From contig JBMOLC010000018.1 of assembly GCA_049324215.1 (NCBI GenBank), forward strand, positions 1-14,121: a DNA stretch of 14,121 nt. The letters are read 5' to 3'. How positions within the stretch are numbered: position 1 is the first letter of the stretch; each line of letters starts with the position of its first letter. The DNA is from JBMOLC01 sp049324215. Its GTDB lineage: Bacteria > Patescibacteriota > Microgenomatia > UBA8517. Shown in pieces: positions 5,980 through 12,042 of this stretch. A model generated the notes under the pieces. The model made no database searches. It was not told the DNA's origin and saw nothing but the letters and a program-made list of their open reading frames with translations. A program made the position numbers and the translations under genes.

Positions 5980-6654
5980 ATGGGACTAACCGACCTTATT
6001 TTTCCGAAAAAATGTTTTGGCTGCGGCAAAGAGGGAGTCTATCTTTGTTCTGCCTGTCTTTCGGAACTCGAAAGACCAATCCCGATTTGCCCGGTTTGCC
6101 AAAGGCTGTGCCCCACGGGATTTACCCACCAAAGGTGCCAGGGAGAGTACTTATTGGACGGACTTACCTCAATCTGGCCCTATGCAGGTTCGATGAGAAA
6201 AGCCCTCTTAGCCATCAAATACAAATTTGCATTCGAGGTTGCCAAGGAACTAGGCGAGACATCTTGCGAATTTATTAAGAAGGAAAAATTCTTCCCTTCT
6301 TCCCCAGTACTTGTTCCCGTTCCTCTTCATCGACTGAGGAAAAACTGGAGAGGATTTAATCAAGTTGAAGAAATTGGCAGGGTGATTGCCAAAAATATGG
6401 GTTGGTGCTTTATGCCAGATTTACTTATCAGAACCGAGATGGGAACACCACAAACAGAGCTAAAAAGAAAAGAGAGATTAAAAAGAGTCAAGGGGGTCTT
6501 TGCCGTAAATCCTAACTACCGAATTCAGAAATCTCAATATCTTCTTTTTGACGACGTTTGGACCACAGGGGCAACCCTCAAAGAGGCAGCCAAAACCCTA
6601 AAACTAGCCGGAGCAAGGCAAATCTGGGGACTAACTCTCGCCCGCGGGCGGTGA
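5980..6654 (+). CDS. comF: ComF family phosphoribosyltransferase-like protein
   Basis: Counted from the ATG at 5980, the protein has 224 residues. The N-terminal 55 residues carry zinc-binding pairs: C12/C15, C23/C26, then C37/C40, C44 and C53. The rest is a type I phosphoribosyltransferase fold: VLVPVPLHRLRKNWRGFNQ at 110-128, the ComF signature, and the PRPP-binding loop LLFDDVWTTGATL at 188-200. ComF proteins support uptake of single-stranded DNA in natural transformation with ComFA and the ComEC channel; the reaction, if any, is unknown. The frame is open 27 bases upstream (to an ATG at 5953), but that start lies inside smpB and upstream of the -10 region, while ATGGGACTAACC gives the usual MGLTDLIFPKxC family start. 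No other competence gene is in the window. The stop codon overlaps tRNA-Ser(UGA) on the other strand. Confidence 0.9.
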   Translation: MGLTDLIFPKKCFGCGKEGVYLCSACLSELERPIPICPVCQRLCPTGFTHQRCQGEYLLDGLTSIWPYAGSMRKALLAIKYKFAFEVAKELGETSCEFIKKEKFFPSSPVLVPVPLHRLRKNWRGFNQVEEIGRVIAKNMGWCFMPDLLIRTEMGTPQTELKRKERLKRVKGVFAVNPNYRIQKSQYLLFDDVWTTGATLKEAAKTLKLAGARQIWGLTLARGR

Positions 6655-6734
6655 GGGTGGGATTCGAACCCACAAGTCCCTTGCGGGACAAAGGTTTTCA
6701 AGACCTTCCGGATAACCGTTCCCTGCACCTCACC
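6649..6734 (-). tRNA. tRNA-Ser(UGA)
   Basis: Acceptor GGTGAGG (6734-6728) pairs with CCTCACC (6656-6650), discriminator G6649. The anticodon stem AAGGT/ACCTT encloses loop CTTGAAA, anticodon TGA. There is a long variable arm (TGTCCCGCAAGGGACTT), and the T arm is GTGGG-TTCGAAT-CCCAC. CCA is not encoded. The last six bases overlap the comF stop region on the opposite strand. Its acceptor and T arm are identical to tRNA-Ser(GGA) at 8460. Confidence 0.95.
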
Positions 6735-6739
6735 TTGTG

Positions 6740-6824
6740 CGGTGGGCGTGGGAGTCGAACCCACTCTAGGCTTGCGCCTAGCAAGTTTAGCAAACTTGTC
6801 TCGTGACCGTCTGAGTCGCCCACC
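6740..6824 (-). tRNA. tRNA-Ser(GCU)
   Basis: Acceptor GGTGGGC (6824-6818) pairs with GCCCACC (6747-6741), discriminator G6740. The anticodon stem CAAGT/ACTTG has loop TTGCTAA, anticodon GCT. The long variable arm CTAGGCGCAAGCCTAG is a strong hairpin. T arm GTGGG-TTCGACT-CCCAC. No encoded CCA. It lies five bases upstream of tRNA-Ser(UGA), so the pair is one transcript. Confidence 0.95.
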
Positions 6825-6835
6825 CGAACACGCGT

Positions 6836-6841
6836 ATTATA
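6836..6841 (-). promoter_or_regulatory. TATAAT -10 box for the tRNA-Ser(GCU)-Ser(UGA) pair
   Basis: TATAAT on the minus strand lies 11 bases before the first base of tRNA-Ser(GCU), giving a pre-tRNA leader of only a few bases. No strong -35 box is seen. Confidence 0.6.
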
Positions 6842-6878
6842 CCAGATAGGTAGCCTAGAACGAAGCCCGAATTTAAGG

Positions 6879-6884
6879 TATAAT
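6879..6884 (+). promoter_or_regulatory. TATAAT -10 box, leaderless start of the 6892 gene
   Basis: TATAAT ends seven bases before the ATG at 6892, predicting transcription start at the A of the start codon. No Shine-Dalgarno motif or clear -35 box is present. The transcript probably continues through tRNA-Arg and tRNA-Ser(CGA). Confidence 0.6.
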
Positions 6885-6891
6885 ATGCCTA

Positions 6892-7410
6892 ATGCCCGAG
6901 GAAGAACCTAGACCAGTGGTTGTTAGACGCGAGCCAGAAAAAGACTTAATCATCTGGACGGCTCCGGCAAGACCGTTTAAGAGAAGGGATAGGGAGTTTT
7001 ATATAACCGTGATTGCTATCGCCGGAATTGTGGGATTGATTCTTTTTTTGGTCGAGGGTTTTATGCCAGTCATCCTGATCGTTTCTCTGGTTTTTCTTTT
7101 TTACGTCATGAACACTGTTCCCCCAGAGAACATCGAATACAAAGTTACCAATAAGGGAGTAAAGGTGGCCGGTAAAAGAACCGACTGGATAAATTTAAAC
7201 CGGTTTTGGTTTTCCAGAAGGTTTGACAACGAGCTTTTGGTTTTTGAGTCCTTTACTCTTCCGGGAAGACTTGAACTCGTTGTTGAGAGCAAAGACAAAG
7301 AAGAGTTGAGAAAGGCAATCACTCCCTACCTACCCGAGGAGGAAGTCTCGCCTTCGTATCTTGACAAAGCTGCCAATTGGTTCTCGGCCAAAATGCCAGG
7401 AAATAGATGA
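6892..7410 (+). CDS. Two-helix membrane protein of unknown function
   Basis: The 172-residue protein has a charged N-terminal stretch (1-35) with IIWTAPARPFKRRDREFY at 20-37, then two close membrane segments (about 38-55 and 58-74). A soluble C-terminal region (80-172) follows, with strands such as IEYKVTNKGVKVAGK and LLVFESFTLPGRLELVVES and a final helix. The order of two helices then a small beta-rich domain recalls bacterial PH-like membrane proteins, such as the one at 2107, but I see no decisive motif. The start is fixed by the TATAAT seven bases upstream. The TGA stop (7408-7410) is directly followed by the first base of tRNA-Arg with no spacer, so tRNA maturation should cut the mRNA right behind its stop codon. 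Confidence 0.75.
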   Translation: MPEEEPRPVVVRREPEKDLIIWTAPARPFKRRDREFYITVIAIAGIVGLILFLVEGFMPVILIVSLVFLFYVMNTVPPENIEYKVTNKGVKVAGKRTDWINLNRFWFSRRFDNELLVFESFTLPGRLELVVESKDKEELRKAITPYLPEEEVSPSYLDKAANWFSAKMPGNR

Positions 7411-7487
7411 GCGTCTGTAGCTTAATTGGATAGAGCGCGACCTTGCGGAGGTTGAGGTTGTGAGTTCGACTCTCACCAGACGCACCA
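7411..7487 (+). tRNA. tRNA-Arg(GCG)
   Basis: Acceptor GCGTCTG (7411-7417) pairs with CAGACGC (7477-7483), discriminator A7484, followed by an encoded CCA (7485-7487). The D arm is GCTT...GAGC-like, the anticodon stem CGACC/GGTTG has loop TTGCGGA with anticodon GCG (codon CGC), and the T arm is GTGAG-TTCGACT-CTCAC. A G at position 34 instead of the usual bacterial A34 (inosine) is notable. It starts on the base after the upstream stop codon. Confidence 0.93.
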
Positions 7488-7491
7488 ATAA

Positions 7492-7576
7492 GGTAGGGTG
7501 CCGGAGTGGCCAAACGGGATGGTCTCGAAAACCATACGCCTTCGGGCGTACGCGAGTTCGAATCTCGCCCCTACCG
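7492..7576 (+). tRNA. tRNA-Ser(CGA)
   Basis: Acceptor GGTAGGG (7492-7498) pairs with CCCTACC (7569-7575), discriminator G7576. The anticodon stem ATGGT/ACCAT has loop CTCGAAA, anticodon CGA. Variable arm ACGCCTTCGGGCGT; T arm GCGAG-TTCGAAT-CTCGC. No encoded CCA. It is four bases after tRNA-Arg and three bases before a Nudix start codon. Confidence 0.95.
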
Positions 7577-7579
7577 CAA

Positions 7580-8017
7580 ATGAGAAATAACCAAATAGCT
7601 GTGGGAGGAGCAATCGTTTTTCGCGACTCCCGCGGTAAACGCCAATTTTTCCTGACCAAACAAGGCGGGGGGGATAAGTGGGAGATTCCCAAGGTCGCTG
7701 TGCGCAAAGGGGAGTCGTCGGTGAGGTCGGTCCTGAGGCTCACCGGAGAAATGGCGGGTATGAACACCAGGGTTTTGGAAGAAGCAGGCCGGGCAAACGC
7801 CTTAGTGTCCGTTAACGGCAAATCCATTCCCCAGAGGTTTTACTACTATCTCCTGTTGTATAAAGCCGGTGGAGAAATCTTGGGGTTTCAGGATTTTGTT
7901 TGGCTCGAATACGCCGAAGCCTTAAAAAGACTCGAGCTTAAAAGAGAAAAAGACATGTTAAGAAGCGCGAGCAAAGTTCTGAAAAAGTGGGAGAGGGAAA
8001 GGCAAGAAAAGAGTTAG
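7580..8017 (+). CDS. Nudix-fold protein with degenerate Nudix box (probable pseudoenzyme)
   Basis: The real start is the ATG at 7580, giving 145 residues; an apparent upstream extension to 7460 only reads through the tRNA genes. MRNNQIAVGGAIVFRDSRGK (1-20) is a Nudix first strand, WEIPKVAVRKGESSVRSVLRLTGEMAGM (about 35-62) sits where the Nudix box belongs, and YYYLLLYKAGGEI and FVWLEYAEALKRL match later strands and the closing helix. The box should end REUxEExGU but reads RLTGEMAGM: the first key Glu is Leu and one of the paired Glu is Met, so metal binding and hydrolysis are doubtful. It overlaps the next gene, a canonical Nudix protein, by 31 bases, suggesting a heteromeric or regulatory partner formed by duplication. 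There is no promoter: the mRNA 5' end is probably made by 3' processing of tRNA-Ser(CGA), leaving a leader of about three bases. Confidence 0.75.
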   Translation: MRNNQIAVGGAIVFRDSRGKRQFFLTKQGGGDKWEIPKVAVRKGESSVRSVLRLTGEMAGMNTRVLEEAGRANALVSVNGKSIPQRFYYYLLLYKAGGEILGFQDFVWLEYAEALKRLELKREKDMLRSASKVLKKWERERQEKS

Positions 8018-8448
8018 TTCGAGAATTCTCGGCAGGCGGAGTGGTTTTTAAAAAGACCCCCAAAAGTTTTCTCTGGCTGATTATTAAACCTGCGGGGACA
8101 GATAGATGGCAGCTTCCCAAGGGACGGATAGATGCCGGAGAAACTTCGGGAAAAGCAGCCATAAGGGAGGTTGAAGAAGAAGGGGGAGTAAAGGTCAGGC
8201 CGATTAAAAAATTGGGAACTTCCCAATACTTTTTTACTTTTGAAGACAAGAGAATTTTTAAGACCGTTAGCTATTTTTTGATGGAATATTTGCAGGATAA
8301 CCTTGGGGGCCACGACCACGAAGTTGAAGAAACCCTTTTCTTACCCTTTAGAGACGCTTACGAAAAACTGACGTTCAAAGACGACAAAAAGATGTTAGGA
8401 AAGGCAGAACGCACTTTAGGCCAAGGAATCCAGGAAAATCTGGTATAA
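7987..8448 (+). CDS. Nudix hydrolase, canonical
   Basis: The 153-residue protein has a perfect Nudix box, GRIDAGETSGKAAIREVEEEGGV (matching G-x5-E-x7-REUxEExGU, about residues 40-63). The first strand is FSAGGVVFKK (14-23) and later strands include TSQYFFTFEDKRIFKTVSYFLMEY. Nudix enzymes cleave nucleoside diphosphates linked to another moiety, such as oxidised nucleotides, dinucleoside polyphosphates or mRNA caps. The residues after the box (HDHEVEETLFLPFRDAYEKLTF) are typical of the diadenosine-polyphosphate/8-oxo-dGTP broad group but do not fix a substrate. The only plausible start is GTG at 7987, inside the preceding Nudix gene, so translation is coupled. The TAA stop (8446-8448) lies within the TATAAT box of tRNA-Ser(GGA). 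Confidence 0.88.
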   Translation: MGEGKARKELVREFSAGGVVFKKTPKSFLWLIIKPAGTDRWQLPKGRIDAGETSGKAAIREVEEEGGVKVRPIKKLGTSQYFFTFEDKRIFKTVSYFLMEYLQDNLGGHDHEVEETLFLPFRDAYEKLTFKDDKKMLGKAERTLGQGIQENLV

Positions 8449-8449
8449 T
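8444..8449 (+). promoter_or_regulatory. TATAAT -10 box for tRNA-Ser(GGA), overlapping a stop codon
   Basis: TATAAT here contains the TAA stop of the Nudix gene and ends ten bases before the tRNA first base, so transcription should start only a few bases upstream of the mature end. No strong -35 box is visible. Confidence 0.6.
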
Positions 8450-8459
8450 TCGTAGGTTT

Positions 8460-8546
8460 GGTGAGGTGCCTGAGTGGTCTAAAGGACACGATTGGAGATC
8501 GTGCGTAGCCGCAAGGTTACCGTGGGTTCGAATCCCACCCTCACCG
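8460..8546 (+). tRNA. tRNA-Ser(GGA)
   Basis: Acceptor GGTGAGG (8460-8466) pairs with CCTCACC (8539-8545), discriminator G8546. The anticodon stem CACGA/TCGTG has loop TTGGAGA, anticodon GGA. Variable arm GCGTAGCCGCAAGGTTACC; T arm GTGGG-TTCGAAT-CCCAC. No encoded CCA. It shares acceptor and T arm with tRNA-Ser(UGA) at 6649. Confidence 0.95.
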
Positions 8547-8651
8547 CACTTCGCTAAAGCTTCGCGCGGCGAGGCCGCATTCATCGTAATCTGACAAGGG
8601 CGAGAATCCTTGGCCCGCGTAGCCTTGGCGAAGAGGGCCCACCCTCACCGC
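8547..8651 (+). pseudogene. Decayed tRNA-Ser-like copy ending in a 14-bp direct repeat
   Basis: CCCACCCTCACCGC at 8638-8651 is an exact copy of the tRNA-Ser(GGA) 3' end at 8534-8547. The block GCGTAGCC at 8617-8624 also matches the tRNA variable arm at 8503-8510, in the same order but ten bases closer to the repeat. A T-arm-like stem, CAAGG/CCTTG around a GCGAGAAT loop, lies at about 8594-8611. The copy has no matching 5' acceptor strand or anticodon arm, so it cannot be a working tRNA. A decayed tandem tRNA duplication fits best; an attachment-site scar is the alternative. Confidence 0.55.
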
Positions 8652-8687
8652 TTAGTAGCCTCTTCTAGTTTTCTTCGGGTCGTTTGC

Positions 8688-8706
8688 TATAATGCTGCCT
8701 AGGAGG
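8688..8706 (+). promoter_or_regulatory. dnaG promoter -10 box and ribosome binding site
   Basis: TATAAT at 8688-8693 is followed by AGGAGG at 8701-8706, seven bases before the dnaG ATG. The transcript probably starts near 8700, so the Shine-Dalgarno motif would be at its very 5' end. This is one of the few canonical ribosome binding sites in the window. Confidence 0.7.
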
Positions 8707-8713
8707 ACAGGAA

Positions 8714-10522
8714 ATGGCTGACCAGGTTGATGAAGTCAAGCAAAAAACGGATATTGTTTCTCTGGTTTCGGAGTATATTCCCCTGAAAAAGGCAGGCAGA
8801 AATTATAAGGCGCTATGCCCCTTTCATAGTGAGAAAACCCCCTCTTTTATGGTTTCCCCGGAACTGCAGATGTATAAATGTTTTGGGTGCGGGGAAGCAG
8901 GCGATGCATTCACTTTTCTTGAAAGATACGACGGTATGGAGTTTGGGGAGGCCTTAAGGTTTTTGGCTGAAAGAGCGGGGATTAAACTTATAAGCTATCG
9001 GCCCGGGGAAGCTGGGGAAAAGGAAAGACTTTATCAGATAAACTCCTGGGTAGGTAAATTTTACCACTACATTCTGCTTAACCACCCAATAGCCAGGAAA
9101 GCGCTTGATTACTTAACCAAAGAAAGAGGCCTGAGCCAGCAAAGCCTAGAAACCTTTTACCTGGGTTTTGCTCCGGATGTACCCGGAGCCCTAAAGAAGT
9201 TTCTGGTTGACAAAAAGAAGGTTCAGCCTCGAGATTTGGAAACACTTGGTCTCGGGTTTTTCAGAGACGGCAAGTTCCTAGATAAATTTGGGGGCAGAAT
9301 TATCTTTCCCCTTTTTGACCACCGGGGCAATATTGCCGGATTTGCAGGTCGGGTCCTGCCGGGAGCCAGACCCGATTTGGCCAAATACATCAATTCCCCC
9401 GAGACCCCCGTCTACCATAAATCAAATCTGCTTTTCGGACTCAATCTGACCAAAAAAGACATCAAAAATGCTAACGAGGTGGTAGTAACCGAGGGAGAGC
9501 TGGATGCGATTTCCTCCTGGCAGGTTGGAGTTAAGAATGTCGTTGCCATTAAGGGTAGCGCCCTGACCGAAGAGCAGGTTAGACTCCTTTCCCGGTTTAC
9601 CCGCAGACTGACCTTGGCCCTGGATACGGATCTGGCCGGAGATACTGCTGCCAGGCGGGGTATCGCTATTGCCCAAGAAGCGGGGATGGACATCAAGGTG
9701 GCCAGATTCGGAGAGTTTAAAGACCCGGACGAGGCAGCTAGGGCCAACCCCGAAAATTACAAAAGATTCTTAGCTAGCGCCGTCAATGTCTGGGATTTTA
9801 TCGTTGACTCCATTTTCTCCAGGCACGATGCGGGAAGCGGAGAGGGAAAAGCCGCAATCAGCCGGGAGATAGTGCCGGTATTAGCGGGGATTCCCGACAA
9901 AATCGTCCAGGCCCACTATTTGGGAATTGTTGCCAAAAGGCTGAGCGTTTCCCAAGAAGCTGTTTCCCAAGAGGTGGAGGCGCTTACTCTCAAAGAGGAG
10001 AAGGAAAAAAAGGCGGCAACCGTAGTCACTCCTCAAAAAGCCGAGAAGCCCAGACGCCAGCTTTTGGAAGAGAGGCTTTTAACCCTTGCATTTCAGTCCG
10101 ACCCCAAAATTCTCTTAGATAAAGAAACAGCCTCGTTGGTAGTAACGCCCCTGACCAAAAGGTTGGTTGAGGAATACCAGGGCTTTGCCAAAACCCACAT
10201 CTCTTTTAGCCCATCCGAGTTTTCCGAGGACTTGCCGAAAGAACTTTTGGAAGGATTTGCCGAGATGGCCTTAAGCGATACCGAGGGTCTGACCGAAGAT
10301 GCCGAGCTTCTAGCAAAAGAGCTTGCTTTGGTCAAAAAAGAGCTCAAAATTCTCGAAGTCAGAAGAAAACTTGAAGAAACCGGGGTGAAAATCAGGGAGT
10401 TTGAAGAGGGGGGTGAGAAAGAAAAACTGGTTAAAGCCCAAGAAGAATTCGGTCGACTCTCGCGGCTTCTTTCCGAGCTTGAAGAAGAAGGTAGAGGGGG
10501 TATAATTTTACCAGAGGTCTAG
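8714..10522 (+). CDS. dnaG: DNA primase DnaG
   Basis: The 602-residue protein is a standard bacterial primase, which makes RNA primers at the replication fork. The zinc-binding domain (1-100) has C35-P-F-H38 and C56-F-G-C59. The RNA polymerase core (about 110-430) includes the basic [23 protein letters not shown] at 191-213. The TOPRIM part has [10 protein letters not shown] at 260-269 (Glu260) and [15 protein letters not shown] at 301-315 (Asp304, Asp306, Asp310). The C-terminal 170 residues are helical and charged, the usual helicase-binding region, and diverge from model species as expected. The start is supported by AGGAGG seven bases upstream. rpoD follows by 26 bases, as in the macromolecular synthesis operon of many bacteria; rpsU is not adjacent here. 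An rpoD promoter lies inside the last dnaG codons. Confidence 0.97.
   Translation: MADQVDEVKQKTDIVSLVSEYIPLKKAGRNYKALCPFHSEKTPSFMVSPELQMYKCFGCGEAGDAFTFLERYDGMEFGEALRFLAERAGIKLISYRPGEAGEKERLYQINSWVGKFYHYILLNHPIARKALDYLTKERGLSQQSLETFYLGFAPDVPGALKKFLVDKKKVQPRDLETLGLGFFRDGKFLDKFGGRIIFPLFDHRGNIAGFAGRVLPGARPDLAKYINSPETPVYHKSNLLFGLNLTKKDIKNANEVVVTEGELDAISSWQVGVKNVVAIKGSALTEEQVRLLSRFTRRLTLALDTDLAGDTAARRGIAIAQEAGMDIKVARFGEFKDPDEAARANPENYKRFLASAVNVWDFIVDSIFSRHDAGSGEGKAAISREIVPVLAGIPDKIVQAHYLGIVAKRLSVSQEAVSQEVEALTLKEEKEKKAATVVTPQKAEKPRRQLLEERLLTLAFQSDPKILLDKETASLVVTPLTKRLVEEYQGFAKTHISFSPSEFSEDLPKELLEGFAEMALSDTEGLTEDAELLAKELALVKKELKILEVRRKLEETGVKIREFEEGGEKEKLVKAQEEFGRLSRLLSELEEEGRGGIILPEV
10479..10506 (+). 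promoter_or_regulatory. rpoD promoter inside the 3' end of dnaG
   Basis: TTGAAG at 10479-10484 and TATAAT at 10501-10506 are 16 bases apart, within the last dnaG codons. The expected leader of about 36 bases begins with a small hairpin, GAGGT (10514-10518) with ACCTC (10526-10530), whose stem spans the dnaG stop codon region. No clear Shine-Dalgarno motif precedes the rpoD ATG. Confidence 0.6.
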
Positions 10523-10548
10523 GCTACCTCAAAGTTTTTATTACCAAA

Positions 10549-11628
10549 ATGCTAAGAAAACCGGTTCAGCAACTAATCAAAAGAGGCAGAGACCAGGGTT
10601 TTTTGACCCAGGAAGAGATCATGGAAATTTTTCCGGATGCTGAGACGCGGGTCGACGAACTCGACGACCTTTACGATAGGCTTCTGTCCGAGAATATCGA
10701 CGTTTTCGAGTCCGTAACTCCGGAAGAGATCGAGACGGACGAAAAAGCCCAGGAAAAGCTCGACCGCGAGATCGAGATTCTTTCTAAGCTTGAGGGGGTC
10801 GAAAGTACCGACCCCGTCCGCCAATACTTAAGAGAAATTGGACGAGTTCCACTTCTAACGGCCGAAGAAGAGGTCGAGCTGGCCAAAAGGTACGAAAAAA
10901 ACGATAAAAGAGCCAAAGACAAACTCACAGAGAGTAACCTCAGGCTGGTGGTTTCCATTGCCAAGAAATATATCGGTCGGGGCTTATCGCTCCTTGACCT
11001 CATCCAAGAAGGAAACCAGGGATTAATTCGCGCCGTCGAAAAATACGACTGGAGAAAAGGCTATAAATTCTCAACCTATGCCACCTGGTGGATTAGACAG
11101 GCCATCACCCGGGCGATAGCTGACCAAGCCAGAACCATCAGAATCCCGGTCCACATGGTTGAGACCATCAACAAACTCTATCGCACCAGTCGGCGTCTAA
11201 TGCAGGAGCTAGGCCGGGAGCCAACCCCAGAGGAAATCGGAGAGGAACTTGATTTAAGCGCCGATAGGGTTCGGGAAATATTCAAGATTGCCCAAGAGGT
11301 TACCTCGCTTGAGGCACCGGTAGGAGAGGACGGAGAGAGCATGCTCGGGGACTTTATTCCTGATGAGGCCCAACCCTCACCAGTCGACGTTGCTTCAAAA
11401 CAGCTTCTCAAAAACCACCTAGACGAGGTTTTAGCAACCCTTTCCGATAGGGAAGCAAGAGTCTTAAAACTTAGATTCGGACTTGAGGGCAACAAACAAA
11501 TGACACTCGAGGAGGTAGGGCGCGTTTTTGGTGTCACCCGCGAGCGCATTCGCCAAATTGAAGCCAAAGCCTTAAGAAAACTCAAGCACCCCTCAAGAAG
11601 AAAAAAGCTTCAGGATTATTTAGATTAA
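10549..11628 (+). CDS. rpoD: RNA polymerase principal sigma factor (sigma-70/SigA)
   Basis: The 359-residue protein is a short SigA-type factor, lacking the large insertion of E. coli RpoD. Region 1.1 is reduced to a helical N terminus (1-60). Region 1.2 is at about 86-118 ([27 protein letters not shown]). Region 2 spans 125-205 with [14 protein letters not shown] at 128-141, [37 protein letters not shown] for -10 recognition and melting, and [18 protein letters not shown]. Region 3 is 205-275. Region 4.2, [33 protein letters not shown] (318-350), binds the -35 element. These features fit the near-consensus TATAAT boxes throughout the window. Position after dnaG is the classic synteny. Confidence 0.97.
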   Translation: MLRKPVQQLIKRGRDQGFLTQEEIMEIFPDAETRVDELDDLYDRLLSENIDVFESVTPEEIETDEKAQEKLDREIEILSKLEGVESTDPVRQYLREIGRVPLLTAEEEVELAKRYEKNDKRAKDKLTESNLRLVVSIAKKYIGRGLSLLDLIQEGNQGLIRAVEKYDWRKGYKFSTYATWWIRQAITRAIADQARTIRIPVHMVETINKLYRTSRRLMQELGREPTPEEIGEELDLSADRVREIFKIAQEVTSLEAPVGEDGESMLGDFIPDEAQPSPVDVASKQLLKNHLDEVLATLSDREARVLKLRFGLEGNKQMTLEEVGRVFGVTRERIRQIEAKALRKLKHPSRRKKLQDYLD

Positions 11629-11644
11629 AAACAAAAGTAACTCT

Positions 11645-11675
11645 GTTGTTGACAACCACACGCCGATTGTCTAAT
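11645..11675 (+). promoter_or_regulatory. HNH gene promoter with inverted repeat at the -35 box
   Basis: TTGACA at 11649-11654 and TCTAAT at 11670-11675 are 15 bases apart; the -10 ends seven bases before the ATG at 11683, so the mRNA is probably leaderless. GTTGT (11645-11649) and ACAAC (11652-11656) form an inverted repeat over the -35 box, a possible operator or a weak terminator stem for rpoD. Confidence 0.6.
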
Positions 11676-11682
11676 CTGAGAT

Positions 11683-12018
11683 ATGGCGAATAAAACCCGA
11701 AAAAAGGAGACTAGAACTTATAGAGATAGAGCACATTATTTAGTCCTCGCAGTTTCTAAAAGAAGGAGGAAAGTAAAGGAAATGGCCGTAAATCTTAAGG
11801 GCGGTAAGTGTCAAATCTGCGGGTATAACAGATACCAAGGTGCACTGGACCTGCATCACGTAAACGGCAAGAAGGAGTTTGGAATTGGCGACAAGGGCTA
11901 CACTCGATCATGGAAAAAAATAAGAGCTGAAATTGAAAAATGTATCCTAGTCTGTGCAAACTGTCACAGGGAAATTGAAGGTGGCTTTATCGAGCTTCCA
12001 GCGAAGCCCGTTATTTGA
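11683..12018 (+). CDS. HNH endonuclease family protein
   Basis: The 111-residue protein begins with about 38 basic residues (RKKETRTYRDRAHYL, SKRRRKVKE), suited to nucleic acid binding. A compact HNH domain follows: C43-Q-I-C46, then LDLHHVNGKK at 56-64 with H58/H59, then LVCANCHREIEG at 89-100 with C91, C94 and H95. The two CxxC pairs should hold a structural zinc; His59, the Asn after it and His95 would form the metal nuclease centre. HNH domains occur in homing, restriction and phage enzymes, so the family alone does not give the role. The context is suggestive: the gene ends 25 bases before a tRNA-Asn holding an ORF-less group I intron. A free-standing homing enzyme acting for that intron is possible but unproved. 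The start is set by the promoter box seven bases upstream. Confidence 0.85.
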   Translation: MANKTRKKETRTYRDRAHYLVLAVSKRRRKVKEMAVNLKGGKCQICGYNRYQGALDLHHVNGKKEFGIGDKGYTRSWKKIRAEIEKCILVCANCHREIEGGFIELPAKPVI

Positions 12019-12024
12019 TATAAT
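12019..12024 (+). promoter_or_regulatory. TATAAT -10 box for tRNA-Asn
   Basis: TATAAT begins on the base after the HNH stop codon (TGA, 12016-12018) and ends 18 bases before the tRNA first base. The expected pre-tRNA leader is about 11-12 bases. Confidence 0.6.
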
Positions 12025-12042
12025 CCAGGAGTTCTTTGATAT

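Noticed and set aside
7460..7579. N-terminal extension of the Nudix 1 frame
   Set aside because: The 40 extra residues are translation of tRNA-Arg and tRNA-Ser(CGA); the ATG at 7580 starts the Nudix fold exactly.
7330..7827. Minus-strand open frame of 165 codons over the tRNA/Nudix region
   Set aside because: It is antisense to two tRNAs and the Nudix gene, with no recognisable domain, promoter or ribosome binding site.
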